Shown here: piece after piece, positions 10,712 to 22,300 of the stretch | Layout of the letters: each line of letters opens with the position of its first letter | Position numbering within the stretch: position 1 is the stretch's first letter | Assembly: GCA_018466975.1 (NCBI GenBank) | Contig: CM031556.1 | Coordinates: 1,364,001-1,428,000, forward strand | Length of the DNA stretch: 64,000 nucleotides | Source: Sparassis latifolia | Taxonomy: Eukaryota; Basidiomycota; Agaricomycetes; Polyporales; Sparassidaceae | Reading direction: 5' to 3' | Notes under the pieces: model-generated | Databases searched by the model: none | What the model was told of the DNA's origin: nothing | Seen by the model: only the letters and a program-made list of their open reading frames with translations | Made by a program: the position numbers and the translations under genes

Positions 10712-13700
10712 ATGACTGCCTTCAATATTTCCGACTCTGACCTGCTTGCTATTCTAGACTATGTCCGCACTCGCAAGGATGTCCCTCCTCACATTATGGC
10801 TATTCTTGAAAATGTGGACAAGGCTTCACTCCCTCCTGATGGTGTATATCCCACTCCCTCATCTTCGCACATACAGTCACCGTTCCCGATGCATGCTAGA
10901 CCATTGAACAGTCTCCCCTTACCAGTTGAGTACTCTGCTATTCATTTGACATTCTCTGACCTCTTCAGTAGGTACCGGCAGGCTCTTCAGCCCTCCCTTC
11001 TATCACGGAAGAGTCAAATGAGGGTGAAGTTGTCCTTGGTTTAATCACCATCCGGGGTGCACCCAGCCCAGGACGGGACTCACCTCCTGTTCAGCCAGGC
11101 CCCAGACTCTCACCACCTCCTCAGGCTGATGGACCTCCTGACGTTGAGAATGTCACTCAGCAAGATCAAGTGGATCAGTCTGAACGCTCGGACAACTCAG
11201 ATGGCTCGGACGACTCGATCAAGGAACCACTTGCTCAAGCTGTACGGTGTTTGGCTGGCGCCCTCCCACTTCCCAGAGATAATTGCCCACGTGGAGGGGT
11301 ACGTCCTCGCAAGCCTAGTCAACGGCGCAACCACCGACAGGGCCAACATGGTGAGCAGGATATGTTCGAGGACCATGATCTATTCGCAGGGGAGGGTGCA
11401 GAGGAAAATGAGAATGATGACGATGAGGAGCCTGGGGACCCGGCAGGATATGACAATTTGCCTAAAGGCTCACCGGCAAAGTGGGGTATTTCAGACCTTC
11501 CAGCTGCATTGAATGGGTGGCCAGGGAAGACTGCCACCAAATTCCTCTGTGACCTCATCAGTGGTGCTCATGGTAATTTCCAAGCACCGTCGGTCTCTAT
11601 GTACGTGTGCATGTTTCTGGACAAAGTAATTCACTTGAAATGATCTTACTCCTGAGTTCTAGATGGGTAGAATCAATGAAGGACCTTGTTGAAGGACGAT
11701 CATGGGATGCTCACGATGGCGCTTTCCGTACCAATGCCCTGTGGGCTCTGGTGAGCCGGGTCAGTCGTGCAGAGAAGGTTTTGTCTGGTGCAGAGTTTGT
11801 ATCGATGATGACGAAGATTCAGTTGGCGGCAAAGGTAGACAGGTATGTCATATAACCATGCTTTGGAACTTATTGCTGAGTGATTGCAGCATACAGAAAA
11901 CTCGAAACATGCAGGTCGCGAAGGGCGGGAAGATGACAATGGCACAAGTGTACAGTCTCATTTCCGAAGAACCTGATGCTCCCAAAGAGAAGACGTTCTC
12001 AGAATGGGTCGCGTTCGGTCATCGGTTTGCCGCTCTGGCAGGTGCAGGTGAGCTAAATATATTCAGACTCTACATCGCCCCACACTTGTTAAATTTGTCT
12101 CACAGGGTCGGTCTATCTACTTATGATCATCGCTGCACATGGCATGTACTCTCAGATTGGCAGGACCAAGCAGGCCACCATCTGGACCATGTGCAATTGC
12201 TTGCGATGGCCAAATCCTGGTAAGTAGTATCTTAATTGACACGACAATGCTAAAACTCCTGCAGACACTCTAATAGGCCAGCATATTCTTGGACGACTGA
12301 TTCCTCTAGTAAGCTATGTGCGCGCTCAGATCCCTCTTCGCATCTCGACCATCTTTTCGTCTCATTGGCTTCAGGCCAGTGGGCTGTCATCCAACATTGA
12401 TTGCCGGGATTTTGTATCCTCCGACAAGTTCTTTAGTATGTTCATAACCAAGTACGTCCTTCATCTATGTTGCACTGTTTTCTTTTCTACTGATATACTA
12501 TTCGATCCACAGCACTTTTCGCTCTGTGGATCGTCATTCAGAATCATGGGCGCCTTGTATGACACCCTTGACTTCTCCCTTAACTGAGCTGGAGCAAGGC
12601 ATGACTGGCGTAGACCTGATGGTGCAGAACATCCTAACGACAGCGTCCTCCACTTGTTCCACTCGACCACCGTCCACTCGAGCACCGTCACCTATGGATG
12701 ATTCCGACGATGAACATCACGCAACCACAATGGGTGTCTGCGAGAACTCTGATAATAATGATGATCTTTTTATGGTGGACGCTCAATCCAAAAAGTTCTA
12801 TACACCTGATTCCAGTTCACCTAACTACTTGGTATTTGACACTGATTTCCGTCCTCAAGCCAAAAAGAACAGAAAGGCTCCTTATCCCAAAACTGATCCC
12901 AAGGAGCGATTAGTTTGGACGGACGAGCAGCGACACTATGCAGGTGATGCATGGGTTGCCAAGACCTTAGAAAACTTTGAGGAGGGTGTATGTGATCTAG
13001 TACCATATGTTGCATCTCACGTTCACTAATCTTGGCTCAGATTCAAGAGCATTACAACAAGGACAGTGTCAAATTCGCGAACTCCTATATTTATCTAAGT
13101 CGCTCTGCCTTTGAGGGGTAAGTCTGCACGACTCATCTTGGAATAGTGGCTGATCATCCACATAGTAAGGAGATTCGTCTCAATTCTAAGGAGGGTGAGC
13201 TATTGGCCTTCATAGCCAGTGATATGTCGCAAGACATGAAGGACACCCTGGAGCGTGGTTTGCGCTCGGTCATTTTTTCAGACGGTTCTCCAGAGTATGA
13301 ACTTCAATCTATGGATTCCTCAGCTTCAACGGGGCAACACCAGTTTCCCTGTATTCATTTTTCAAGGTATGCTCGGCATATTACCCGTGTAAGTCATTTT
13401 GATATTTGTCCTTATTGTTCTTGATTTGATGATAGAAACACAGGGAGACGATGCACCTACCAATATTCATCCTTTGTTTCTATACAAGGTTGAGCGTGGA
13501 CACACAAATCATCATCAATTCACGCCGTACTTCTCCAAAGAATTGTGGGAGCATGAGGAAGAGTACGATAGCCTGAGTAAAGTCTTTGAAGAGTTTTGTG
13601 AATGGATGCAAGCTAAAGTGAGCTTCATTCTTCTTTGTTATATCGGCTTCTCTGAATGTTTTTACTTTATGAGATTCATCAGCGGCTGCCAGAAGTATAC

Positions 13701-14069
13701 AAAAGCCTTGAAATATTTGCTGAGGTGCTTCCTGGCAGAGAGGTCTCACCCTGTCATCCATTCACTAGCATGGTTCTTAACATGAACGTTGTTACGCATG
13801 TTCATCGTGATGTCAAGGACTTGAAGGCATGTTTAGTTTTGGTGCTTGGTGACCATACTGGTGGGGACCTGTGCTTGGTAGAGCCCGGTCTGGTCTTCCC
13901 ACTTCGTGCTGGGGACCTGGTGGTATTTCATTCTGGAGATGTCACTCACTTTAATCTTCACTACCGAGGAGAAAGGGCCTCTCTTGTCCTCCATTCAGAT
14001 GCTGAAGGAAAATATTGGCAGGAGGATCAGATGGGCTGGAAGGATAATGCTTATATGGCTGTAGCATAG
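10712..14069 (+). CDS. Multi-exon protein with C-terminal TET/JBP-like 2OG-Fe(II) dioxygenase domain
   Basis: The N-terminus (MTAFNISDSDLLAILDYV) is followed by a Pro/Ser/Asp-rich linker (about 11040-11450). Next come a folded region (WGISDLPAALNGWPGK, FSEWVAFGHRFAALAGAG), another acidic linker (12600-12900), and a region from WTDEQRHYAGDAW to FEEFCEWMQAK. The last exon (about 13682-14069) carries the double-stranded beta-helix: TSMVLNMNVVTHVHRDVKD with the iron ligands H and D, then GGDLCLVEPG, PLRAGDLVVFHSG, the distal ligand H in THFNLHY, and the 2OG-binding R in GERASLVLHSD. This pattern resembles the TET/JBP dioxygenases that oxidise 5-methylcytosine or thymine, a family expanded in Agaricomycetes and linked to transposons. 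Activity on DNA is inference. Several exon junctions, especially near 10930-11000, are uncertain. Confidence 0.75.
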
Positions 14070-14252
14070 GACTCAAATGTCTGACTTGGTTGTTTGCAAC
14101 TTGTTTAGCTGGTGATGCCATTAATATGATTGAATGCATGACATTTAACGCGATGGATGCTCAAGATAGGTAATGGTGAAGTCACGAATATCTATAATCC
14201 AATTTATTGAATCGCTCAGAGACAAACTGCTTCAATAGTAAGGTGCCCTAGA

Positions 14253-17200
14253 TTATATTTTATTGAAACCATCTCCCGCCATTAGTGGCCCGTGCATCCA
14301 TGCGTCAAAGTAGAGAGCATGATCAGGCCCATCAACCTCCTGAAGTAACAGGTTCTGCAAACCTACATCCATCGTGACCTTGCCCTGCATGAAGCACGCA
14401 GAATATAATATTGGTGTGATCTACGTAGTGGATTGTCAGGTAAACAGCCTGGACAAGACAACATTAATAATGCCAGCGCATACCTCCTCTGCATTATTCA
14501 GATGTGCCCCTCCATCTTGATATGACGAGGCATGGGTAAATGAGAACTGACAAAGAGAAACTGTAAGAAAATGTCATCTTGACTACGGAAGAGATAAGTA
14601 CTAACCTTCAGCTTCCAGTGTTCCCCCAGGGGCAGCAGGTCTGACCCCGTCATAACTTGGAGCAATAGGCGCACACGATGAACCACATTCTCGTGCTCCT
14701 TCATATACATATCTTCTGGTACAATTTCTCCGCGTATCCACTCATGGTCAGGGTGCCCTTTTCCATGCAAATATCGTATTAGTAGCTCTGCAAACCTGAG
14801 CTCATGTTGTCGCTCCACCTCGGTCTGTTGATCTTCCTTGTCGTTGCTAAATACCAGGTGAGTAATTACATCATTCACATGGATCACCCGACGATTATAC
14901 AGGGCCCCAAGCAAGGCTTTGGTACGCCCCTCCATTGTCTTCATCATAGACATTAGCATCAAGGCATGAGAGAGAACATTGGTAAGCATACCTTTCGTAT
15001 GTCCTGACTGGGACGTAGTTGAAAGTTAAGACCCTCCCTAAATGCCAACAAATCTGGGTGATGCGTGGGATCGATGTGACCCAAGAGGACACGCAACACA
15101 AGGGTACGCTCCACCCCATTTCGCTCTGCTTCATCCATACCCTCAAGGCTCAGTGCTTCAATCTGACAGAACGTATAAGTAATATCCAAGCACACTTGTT
15201 CCGAGAGAGGAACTGGACGCACCACAATATCAGCCTCTATCAGAAGTGCACCCAAGTCTGTTTTTGGGTCAGTCGTCAAAGGGGAGGTACCATTCCAGTC
15301 ATACCAAGGCTGAAGCACAGCAAATTGGCCAGGATCAAGAGAAAGTATGAATTCACGATCGATGAGAATGTTAGAGCGGCCATCAATGACTGCCTGAAGC
15401 AGAAAGGGAGAAACAGGTTCAGGCCCCTGACCTAGGTTGACAAGATGCATTAGACATAGGAACCCATATGCTTTGAGGATACAGTCGCGAGTCCTGAAAT
15501 GGTCTGTGGAGCTGTGGAACACAAGAGACTTATATACTCCCTTCTCCACCCAAAAGCGCACTTCAGATGTTATTTGCGCGATGGCATCACGAAGTACTGC
15601 TTTCTCGGGAGCTGCACCCACACCAACATTGCTATCAGCATGGATCAGAGCCAATAATAAGGGGCATAGTGATAGACTTACACCTCAAACACTCGCTTGG
15701 ACGACAGAAGAGCAGCAAGTGGAACAAAACTGCACACCACACCTGGCAGAGCCCTCTCCAGGGCCGCTTCGAATTGATGATAAGGAGCTGGTGGGCTCGC
15801 AAAGTGCCATAAGAGCAGGAACTGAAGTGCCCTGGCCGCCAGAGATGTTGTGGAGGCTTGGATGAATACTTCCGTAGACTCATCAATATTAATTGGCAAG
15901 TTTGCGCGCACAATATTCTGCCATTCCCCAATGTCTTCTGCTTCAGCAGGAATAAATGGAACAGAATCCCGAGAGATTGGCGGATAGACCTTGATAAACC
16001 GCAAACAGTCAATTCCTCTACCGCATATTCCATAGCACCTTGGAACGATTCCGATTAGATGCTGCTCACCTCAGTAGATGCACCTGTGCAAGCAGGTCCA
16101 CGATGTTGGCCAATGTCAGATGCCTGTCCAACAGACTATTATGATGAGTGCTCTTACAATAAATGGATGGTGCCCCTTACCTCTGTTTCGATAACATCCA
16201 TACCAGCATTGACATGTTCTAAGCGACGACGGGCACTTGGACGTGACTGCTGTGGTCCAACAATGAAAAAGCCTTGTGATTAACTGTACCCACTGTATTA
16301 ATGGATTGCACGAACCTCTGACTCATGTGAGCGTGTGCGTCTCCGAAGCTGGTGCTGAGGTGTAACTTCCGCAATGACAGCAGATCCTCTCTGGTCTGCA
16401 GCTGTCCTACGGTGGTGATTCTAGTTGTCGCTGATCAACTTCTGTTACTCTGTGAAGGATCAAGCCTTACCCTCTGACCATATGCCATGATGCCATCAAT
16501 GGTATCAGGAAGCTGCATGGGGATTGTGTCAATCATAATAGACCTTTGTGCGAGTTAAGGTGGTAGACATACACTCTCGTCAGAAGAAGACATAGAGTTG
16601 TCATCAATATTATCCTGAACAGCCCTCCGCGAAACATGGCTGTCAGGAACTGAGGCCATAGACTGGGAGACCAAATCGTGTGCACAGTCCTCCCGGCACT
16701 GAACAGGATCACCACGACTTCCCGCCAGGGACATGACACGTGAGGGAAAACATCGATGCGGACGATTGCAAAATTGAATTGTAGTGTCAACTGGATGTTC
16801 AGCCAGTAGACGTTCCAGTGGACTACGGAGGTTCCCATATCTTGGTGCTATCGTACAAATCAATAAGTTCAATAAATTGCATGCAGTAATTGTGCTCTCT
16901 CACCGATAAATAAGATGAGTTCAGGGCCATATTCACAGTGGTTCGGTATCGTTTGGCCAAATGGAGCTGACTTCAGCTTCGCAAGTGTGAAGTTGGTTGG
17001 GGTCATGTCAAGATAAGGCAGATAGTTCTTTTGACCTCGTCGTCCACCTGGGGTGATAAGCTGCCATGCGAGTGTTGAAGGAGCACGAGGAGTTCCGGAA
17101 GAACGCTGGGCAAGCGTAATCTCAAACAGCTCACAATGCTCAATTATCTGCTGGTCAAAGGCATCCCAGACAGGACCATCGACCACTCTAAAGTCAATTT

Positions 17201-18270
17201 GGAAGAGCAAATTAGCTTGACCAAGAGTGCGCTGAACAGCGGCAACTTGATCTCCATCCCACTTGTATTCGGAGATGCTTCATCCGGAGCAGAGTAAACA
17301 GATCCATGGGGCTATTGCACAAATATTAGAATTATCCTGACAGGCAGGCAGTCAAAAAGCTCACCACAAATGGCAGAAACCCCACCATAAAGCTCGTATG
17401 CATTTCATCCTGCCCGGTGCTACGAGGAGCTCCTGCACTGGTGCTTTGAGTGGTCGCAGCAGCACGAAAGCGCTGAGTCACAGTGGTAGATGTGCCACGG
17501 CGTACAGTCGCAGCATTGAGTTCCCCAGAGGCTCGTGCAGCCCGAGAGGATGGACGCTGGTGTCGTTGATAACTTTCGACACGACGATCATTTGCCGTGC
17601 CAGGATGCATTGTACGGAGGCCTGCATATGCAGCAATTGGAGGTATCGTGGAAACAGGCAGGGTCACTGCAGGAACAGGAATGCGTGCAACGCGTGCCAT
17701 ACTATGTGCTAGAGTTGGAGAATGCTCTAATCGGTGTACAGCAGAATGGACGTGGTTCCGCCTGCTCCAAGATTTTAGCATTAACAGAGTGATAAGAAGA
17801 AGAGAAGACGTACCTTGCCTTGGGAGTACTTAGACTTTGATGCATACGCCACGCAATGCCACACTCACACACAGTGGTTACGGACCAGCTCTCTTGCAAC
17901 TATTAATCAAGCATAAACCTTGGTAGACAAGTTGTAGACCAAAAGAACCACGCACCGAAAAGAAACCACCACAGCCTGTCTCCGATGAGCCGCCCTTTGC
18001 TAATTCCACTGCAGCACCATGACCAGAGGCCACAGCTCGAACAGTATGATAGATCCATCCGTGATCACATCCGGAGCACAGCTCCTGTGGATCCTTGGCT
18101 TCCTGGAATGACGTGATAAGAAGCATACACTAGAGCATGAGAGTACGTGAGCATACATATCGAGGGGGTTGTCCTGATAAAAGGACCACAAAGACAACAC
18201 AGCCTTGGCAGTTAGAGTGCACACAATCATCTCGCTTTGGTAGCTTAAGTCCATCAGCAGCGGTCGACAT
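14253..18270 (-). CDS. Large Cys-rich protein of an Agaricomycete family, function unknown
   Basis: Reads inward from the right end of the element. Start MSTAADGLKLPKRDD at 18270, with an intron after QPPRY. Exon 2 has a probable zinc-binding segment, LCSGCDHGWIYH, followed by a TGCGGFFS motif. A second Cys/His pair follows at VCECGIAWRMH (about 17830-17880). Further exons read FRVVDGPVWDAFDQQIIEHC, SPLERLLAEHPVDTT, CFPSRVMSLAG, FIPAEAEDIGEWQ, VYKSLVFHSSTDHFRTRD, LLGHIDPTHHPDLLAFREG, VRLLLQVMTGSDLLPLG and FSFTHASSYQDGGAHLNN. The last exon ends MHGPLMAGDGFNKI with stop at 14253-14255. The segment around TGSDLLP resembles a large uncharacterised Agaricomycete family that I know only by pattern. 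Cys clusters also accompany KDZ transposases, but I find no KDZ core here. Introns are many and some edges are approximate. Confidence 0.65.
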
Positions 18271-18344
18271 GTTAGACTCAACAATAGTGGTAGAAATCAA
18301 AAGCGTCAACGTACTCTCTTCTCTGGCACACTATGGATGCAGCC

Positions 18345-18625
18345 TGTGCATTTGATGCATACAGTGCATACAGTGCATGATGTGAATGAGGATGCACACA
18401 GTGAACATGCCAATTGGCATGTCTACCAAGGTGCATCCTGATTACTCCATGCTTCCGGACCCGGCCCAGGAATGCATACCTGTGCATGCATGCACAATGC
18501 ACAACTGTGAGCAGCAATGCACGCGTGATATATGATGCAGAGTTATGCGCACCTATGAACACCAATGAATGGCGATGAATGAGCGTGAATCTCGATGATG
18601 CACGGTGAATGCCGATGCAAACCCA
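18345..18625. repeat. Right subterminal TGCAT-rich array
   Basis: This is the counterpart of the left array: many TGCAT/ATGCA motifs, including GTGCATACAGTGCATGATG and TGCATGCATGCAC, just inside the right inverted repeat. Similar ATGCAT motifs continue for about 70 bp outside the element (18669-18740). The minus-strand gene starts just upstream at 18270, so the array may also hold its promoter. Confidence 0.75.
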
Positions 18626-18628
18626 AAC

Positions 18629-18660
18629 ATTTCATTTTTGTCCAATAACGGCCGCCATAG
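18629..18660 (-). repeat. Right terminal inverted repeat
   Basis: Inverted copy of 99-130 with one mismatch. It is followed directly by CTTC at 18661-18664, the second target duplication copy. Confidence 0.88.
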
Positions 18661-18664
18661 CTTC

Positions 18665-19312
18665 CTCCTATGCATACCGTGATGCATCCGCTATACATGA
18701 ATATGCATCCTGAATGCACAATCTAATGCACGTGTAGACTGTACTATGACTATAGGTGAGTGTGCATCACACTCGGCTTACAGTCTTAGGTATATTATGC
18801 AACAATATGGCATGTACGCCTGGACGTTCACCTGGGATCAACGCGGCACAGTGCTGTGGCCGTTGCAGCGCTGAGCGCTGACGCGTCTTATTCTGGTTTG
18901 GGAGGCGCACGCATTCGCTAGTTCTGCACTGCTGCTCTCTGCATGAGACTCGTTCTGCGGAAAAAGAAATCAGAGCGAAATCGGCCCGTTGAGCTTTTCA
19001 ATCGTTCCTGAAAAGTTCTCATGGAGTTCTGACGCCCATCACGAATATTAGTAGTTCGACTCGAGACTCGCGGCCATCTTGACCAAGGGGCGTGCGTCGC
19101 CCCAACATCAGACACCGTGTACTCAGTTAATCTCATCTGTTCGCCATCTGTCATTCGCGATGCAACTCAAGACAAGCTTTCAGATCCAGTGATATTTCGC
19201 AAGGAAAGATCACGTTTATCCAACAGAAAATTGTACATCTACCAGTAAGTAATGCGACTTCTACAGAACACACAAGGTATTTGCTGTATTTGCTGTAACG
19301 ACACCACAGCCT
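18665..19312. other. Intergenic sequence right of the transposon
   Basis: The first 75 bp carry several ATGCAT or TGCAC motifs like those of the subterminal arrays although they lie outside the inverted repeat. They could be the remnant of an older related element. The rest shows no gene. Confidence 0.5.
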
Positions 19313-22300
19313 TCACCATGCAAGTCTAGCAATAAGGCTCCTAGGATATGTCCGGACTACCAACTTGCGAATCTCATCAAGTCTTGATACCCCTTCGTCA
19401 GCGCCAAGTTTGAGACCATAACAGAACGAGAAACGCTTACATCAGAAGACCCAGGCCGAACGTAATAGGTATAAAGAAGAACTGGGCAGGAATTCCGCGG
19501 GTCTGGAAGACTCGTTGGCTGGAAGAAGAGGAAGCGAGGCGTCATTATGAGATGCGCATGTAGCTGAAGTGTGTCAACTTACAACCACGGAACATAACTG
19601 AAGAAGATTCCGATGCAAAGTGCCATCCCAGCGGCAGGGAAAAGGTACCAATTTGACGCAGGTGTGTGTTGGAAGATACTGAGCCTGCGCCCCCTAGTTG
19701 CGAAGAGATTGCTACAGAAGAACACCGTTAAGTCGCATCGTTCGAGAAGGTGCATAAGACTCACCCCCATTGCATGAGCACCAGAGTAAAGAAATAGACA
19801 CTCTGCGCCTTGAACAACTCTTCATTGTTTAACAGTGGCCAATTTCCAAAGCCAAGAACAAGGCTGGAGAAGGGGACACCACGGGTCTGCAGGTACCAAA
19901 AAGACCTACGGGCGGGTACTGTGAGCGGATGGTGTCACAAGGAAGACATATTACTCACATTGACATGGCGCAAAGTGACTCCAGCATGCCAAGGAAACCG
20001 TAAGCCTGGAGCATCAACCGCCAATTGGCGAGTCTCTCTGTCTTGACATTGCGAGGCTTCCTTTCCAATAGACCCATTTCAGGCTTCTCCATGCAGAGAC
20101 TCAACGCAGGAAGGACATCGGTCTGTATACGCATGGTCAAAATCACAGACAACAGAGACATCAGCAATGGAAACGCACGGCAACACAGATCAAGATCATC
20201 CTGTTCAATATTTAGACTTATTCAACGGTTCCTAATCGACGTACTCACTGAATATTGCTCAGCATCTGGGGCACGCCGATGAGGATGTTCAGGAGGATGG
20301 GCATCAGCTCGGAGAAACTGCCGAATCGTTCAGCGGGAGCACAAACCAGCATTCAGACATCTATCTCACCTCCCAGCAGGAAGCAGATATAGCACTGTCT
20401 TCTTCAAGTTGTCGAACACGAGGCGACCTATCCGACTTGTCAGATCGAAAATCTCCCATAGCGAAGACAAGGCAGGGAAAAAATGGTGAGATCGTTGTCA
20501 AACTCACCATATTCCAGAGCAATGACGATGGCAGAGAAGTCATCCAGCAAAATCATGTCGGCAGCTTCCTTCGCAACGTCGGAACCAGCGCCCATAGCAA
20601 TGCCACCTGTCTGATCATCAGCACCATTGGAACATCAGACTTCGCCTCAGAGAACTCACAATCAGCCGCTTTCAAAGACGGGGCATCATTGACACCATCG
20701 CCAGTCATAGCCACAACATTGTGTCTGTCTTTAAATTCGTGCACAATGCGCAGCTTCTGCTCCGGCGTGGTACGAGCGAACACGATCTCCTGATACTGGC
20801 ACAGCTGTTCGACCTGAGTCTTATTCAGACGCTCCAATTCCGGCCCTGTGATGACGATGCTCTTTCTTGTTGGATCCTCGCAGTCGGGGTTGTATGGCTC
20901 GATCGAGAGTGGATCCAGTTTCTCGTCCAGATTTGAGACACGGTGCACCACGTTTGCGTCAGTGATGATACCGGCCTCCTTCGCGATCGCCACAGAGGTA
21001 ATGGGATGGTCACCTACAATCCCAAAGGCAATGAGCTCTTCAACCTCATGGAAGAGCATAAGACGTACCCGTGACGACGAAAAACCGGATACCAGCCCGA
21101 CGACACGTACTGGAAGACGTTGTCAGGAAGTGAGAACAGCGGAGAACAATTTCGACTGACCTCACGGTGTGAACGATACTAGGCTTGAGAGGATCGATGA
21201 GACCGACCAGGCCTACAATTATCAAGTTACAGTTGAACCTCTCAATCAGATCCACATATTGCTCCGAACTAGGGTCGAGGTGCTTTGGAATCGCGTTCCC
21301 CTTGATGGCACGGCGAGCAAGCAAGAGAACCCGCTGACCATCTCTGGCCCACTTCTCCTGAACAGCGGTGATGCGTTCGAGAATTGGCTCCGACAACGCA
21401 ATAGGCTCTCCACCCGTGGGGTCGAGAACGAATTTGCAACGAGGTAATAGAATTTCCGGAGCGCCCTTGATGGTGAGAAGATAGTCGGCCGAGGTGAAGC
21501 TATCCCAGGATGCGATTGGGGCAACATTATTTGGAGCACTCGGAGCCAACTTCGAAAGCTTAAGCATAAACTTTGTCTAGTGAACAATAAATTAGACACT
21601 GTTTAGTACGACTTTTTGACATCCGTACCTTTGAGTTGAAGTTGATCTTGAAGACTTCCGTCCACCTGGCACGAGTGATATCCGCTGCTGCCACGGCGTC
21701 CGAAAACCGTAGAATGGCAACATCTAGTCGCACGTTCAGCATTCAAGAAGACCGTGTAAGAGTTATTAATACCTGTCGCGTCTCCGACAACCGGTCTCTC
21801 TCGCTCCTTTTCCAAAGGCGAAGAAGTACTTCCTCCAAAGGCGGCTGCATTGCAAATCGCCCCGACAGCAGATATTTGCGCCAAGTTGGCTGCAGTTGCC
21901 GAAGGTGAATCCCGGATGACAGAAGCATAACTAGCAGGGTCGAATAAATCATCGAGAACAGCGACATGTGTAACGTGCATCTTGTTCTGGGTCAATGTTC
22001 CGGTTTTATCCTTATAAGAACGTTAGCATGCGGCTCATTACTTTAATTAAAGTAACAGACTGACAGAACAAAGCACATTGACGGAACCCAGAGTCTCTAC
22101 GATGGATAAAGACCTGCGGGTGAAACCGTCGAAAAGATATTCCTGAGAATAAGCGAGTCAACGTACTTGCACAAAACCTTGTGGCTGCCCAAGGTGCTCG
22201 CGATTTTTGCCAGAGATAGAGTTACTGCAACAGGTCTTAACATAGAGCCACATCAGACGATCCTCTTCAAAATAGTAGAACGAACATACAGCCCCTCGGG

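Larger units (their letters stand above)
99..18660. mobile_element. Giant TIR DNA transposon with integrase-type transposase and TET/JBP-like dioxygenase
   Basis: The two ends are inverted copies of each other: 99-130 and 18629-18660 match at 31 of 32 positions, beginning CTATGGCGGCCGTTA and continuing to ATGAAAT. CTTC lies directly outside both ends (95-98 and 18661-18664), as expected of a 4-bp target duplication. TGCAT-rich arrays lie inside both ends. The interior holds a transposase reading inward from the left end, two further plus-strand genes, a long minus-strand gene reading inward from the right end, and a block of broken host genes. A 4-bp duplication is also typical of Ginger elements, which use a related integrase fold, but these termini do not start with TGT. 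I cannot assign it to a named superfamily. Confidence 0.85.

Noticed and set aside
99..18660. KDZ transposon or Starship
   Set aside because: No KDZ core and no tyrosine recombinase (DUF3435) reading was found; the only transposase is integrase-like.
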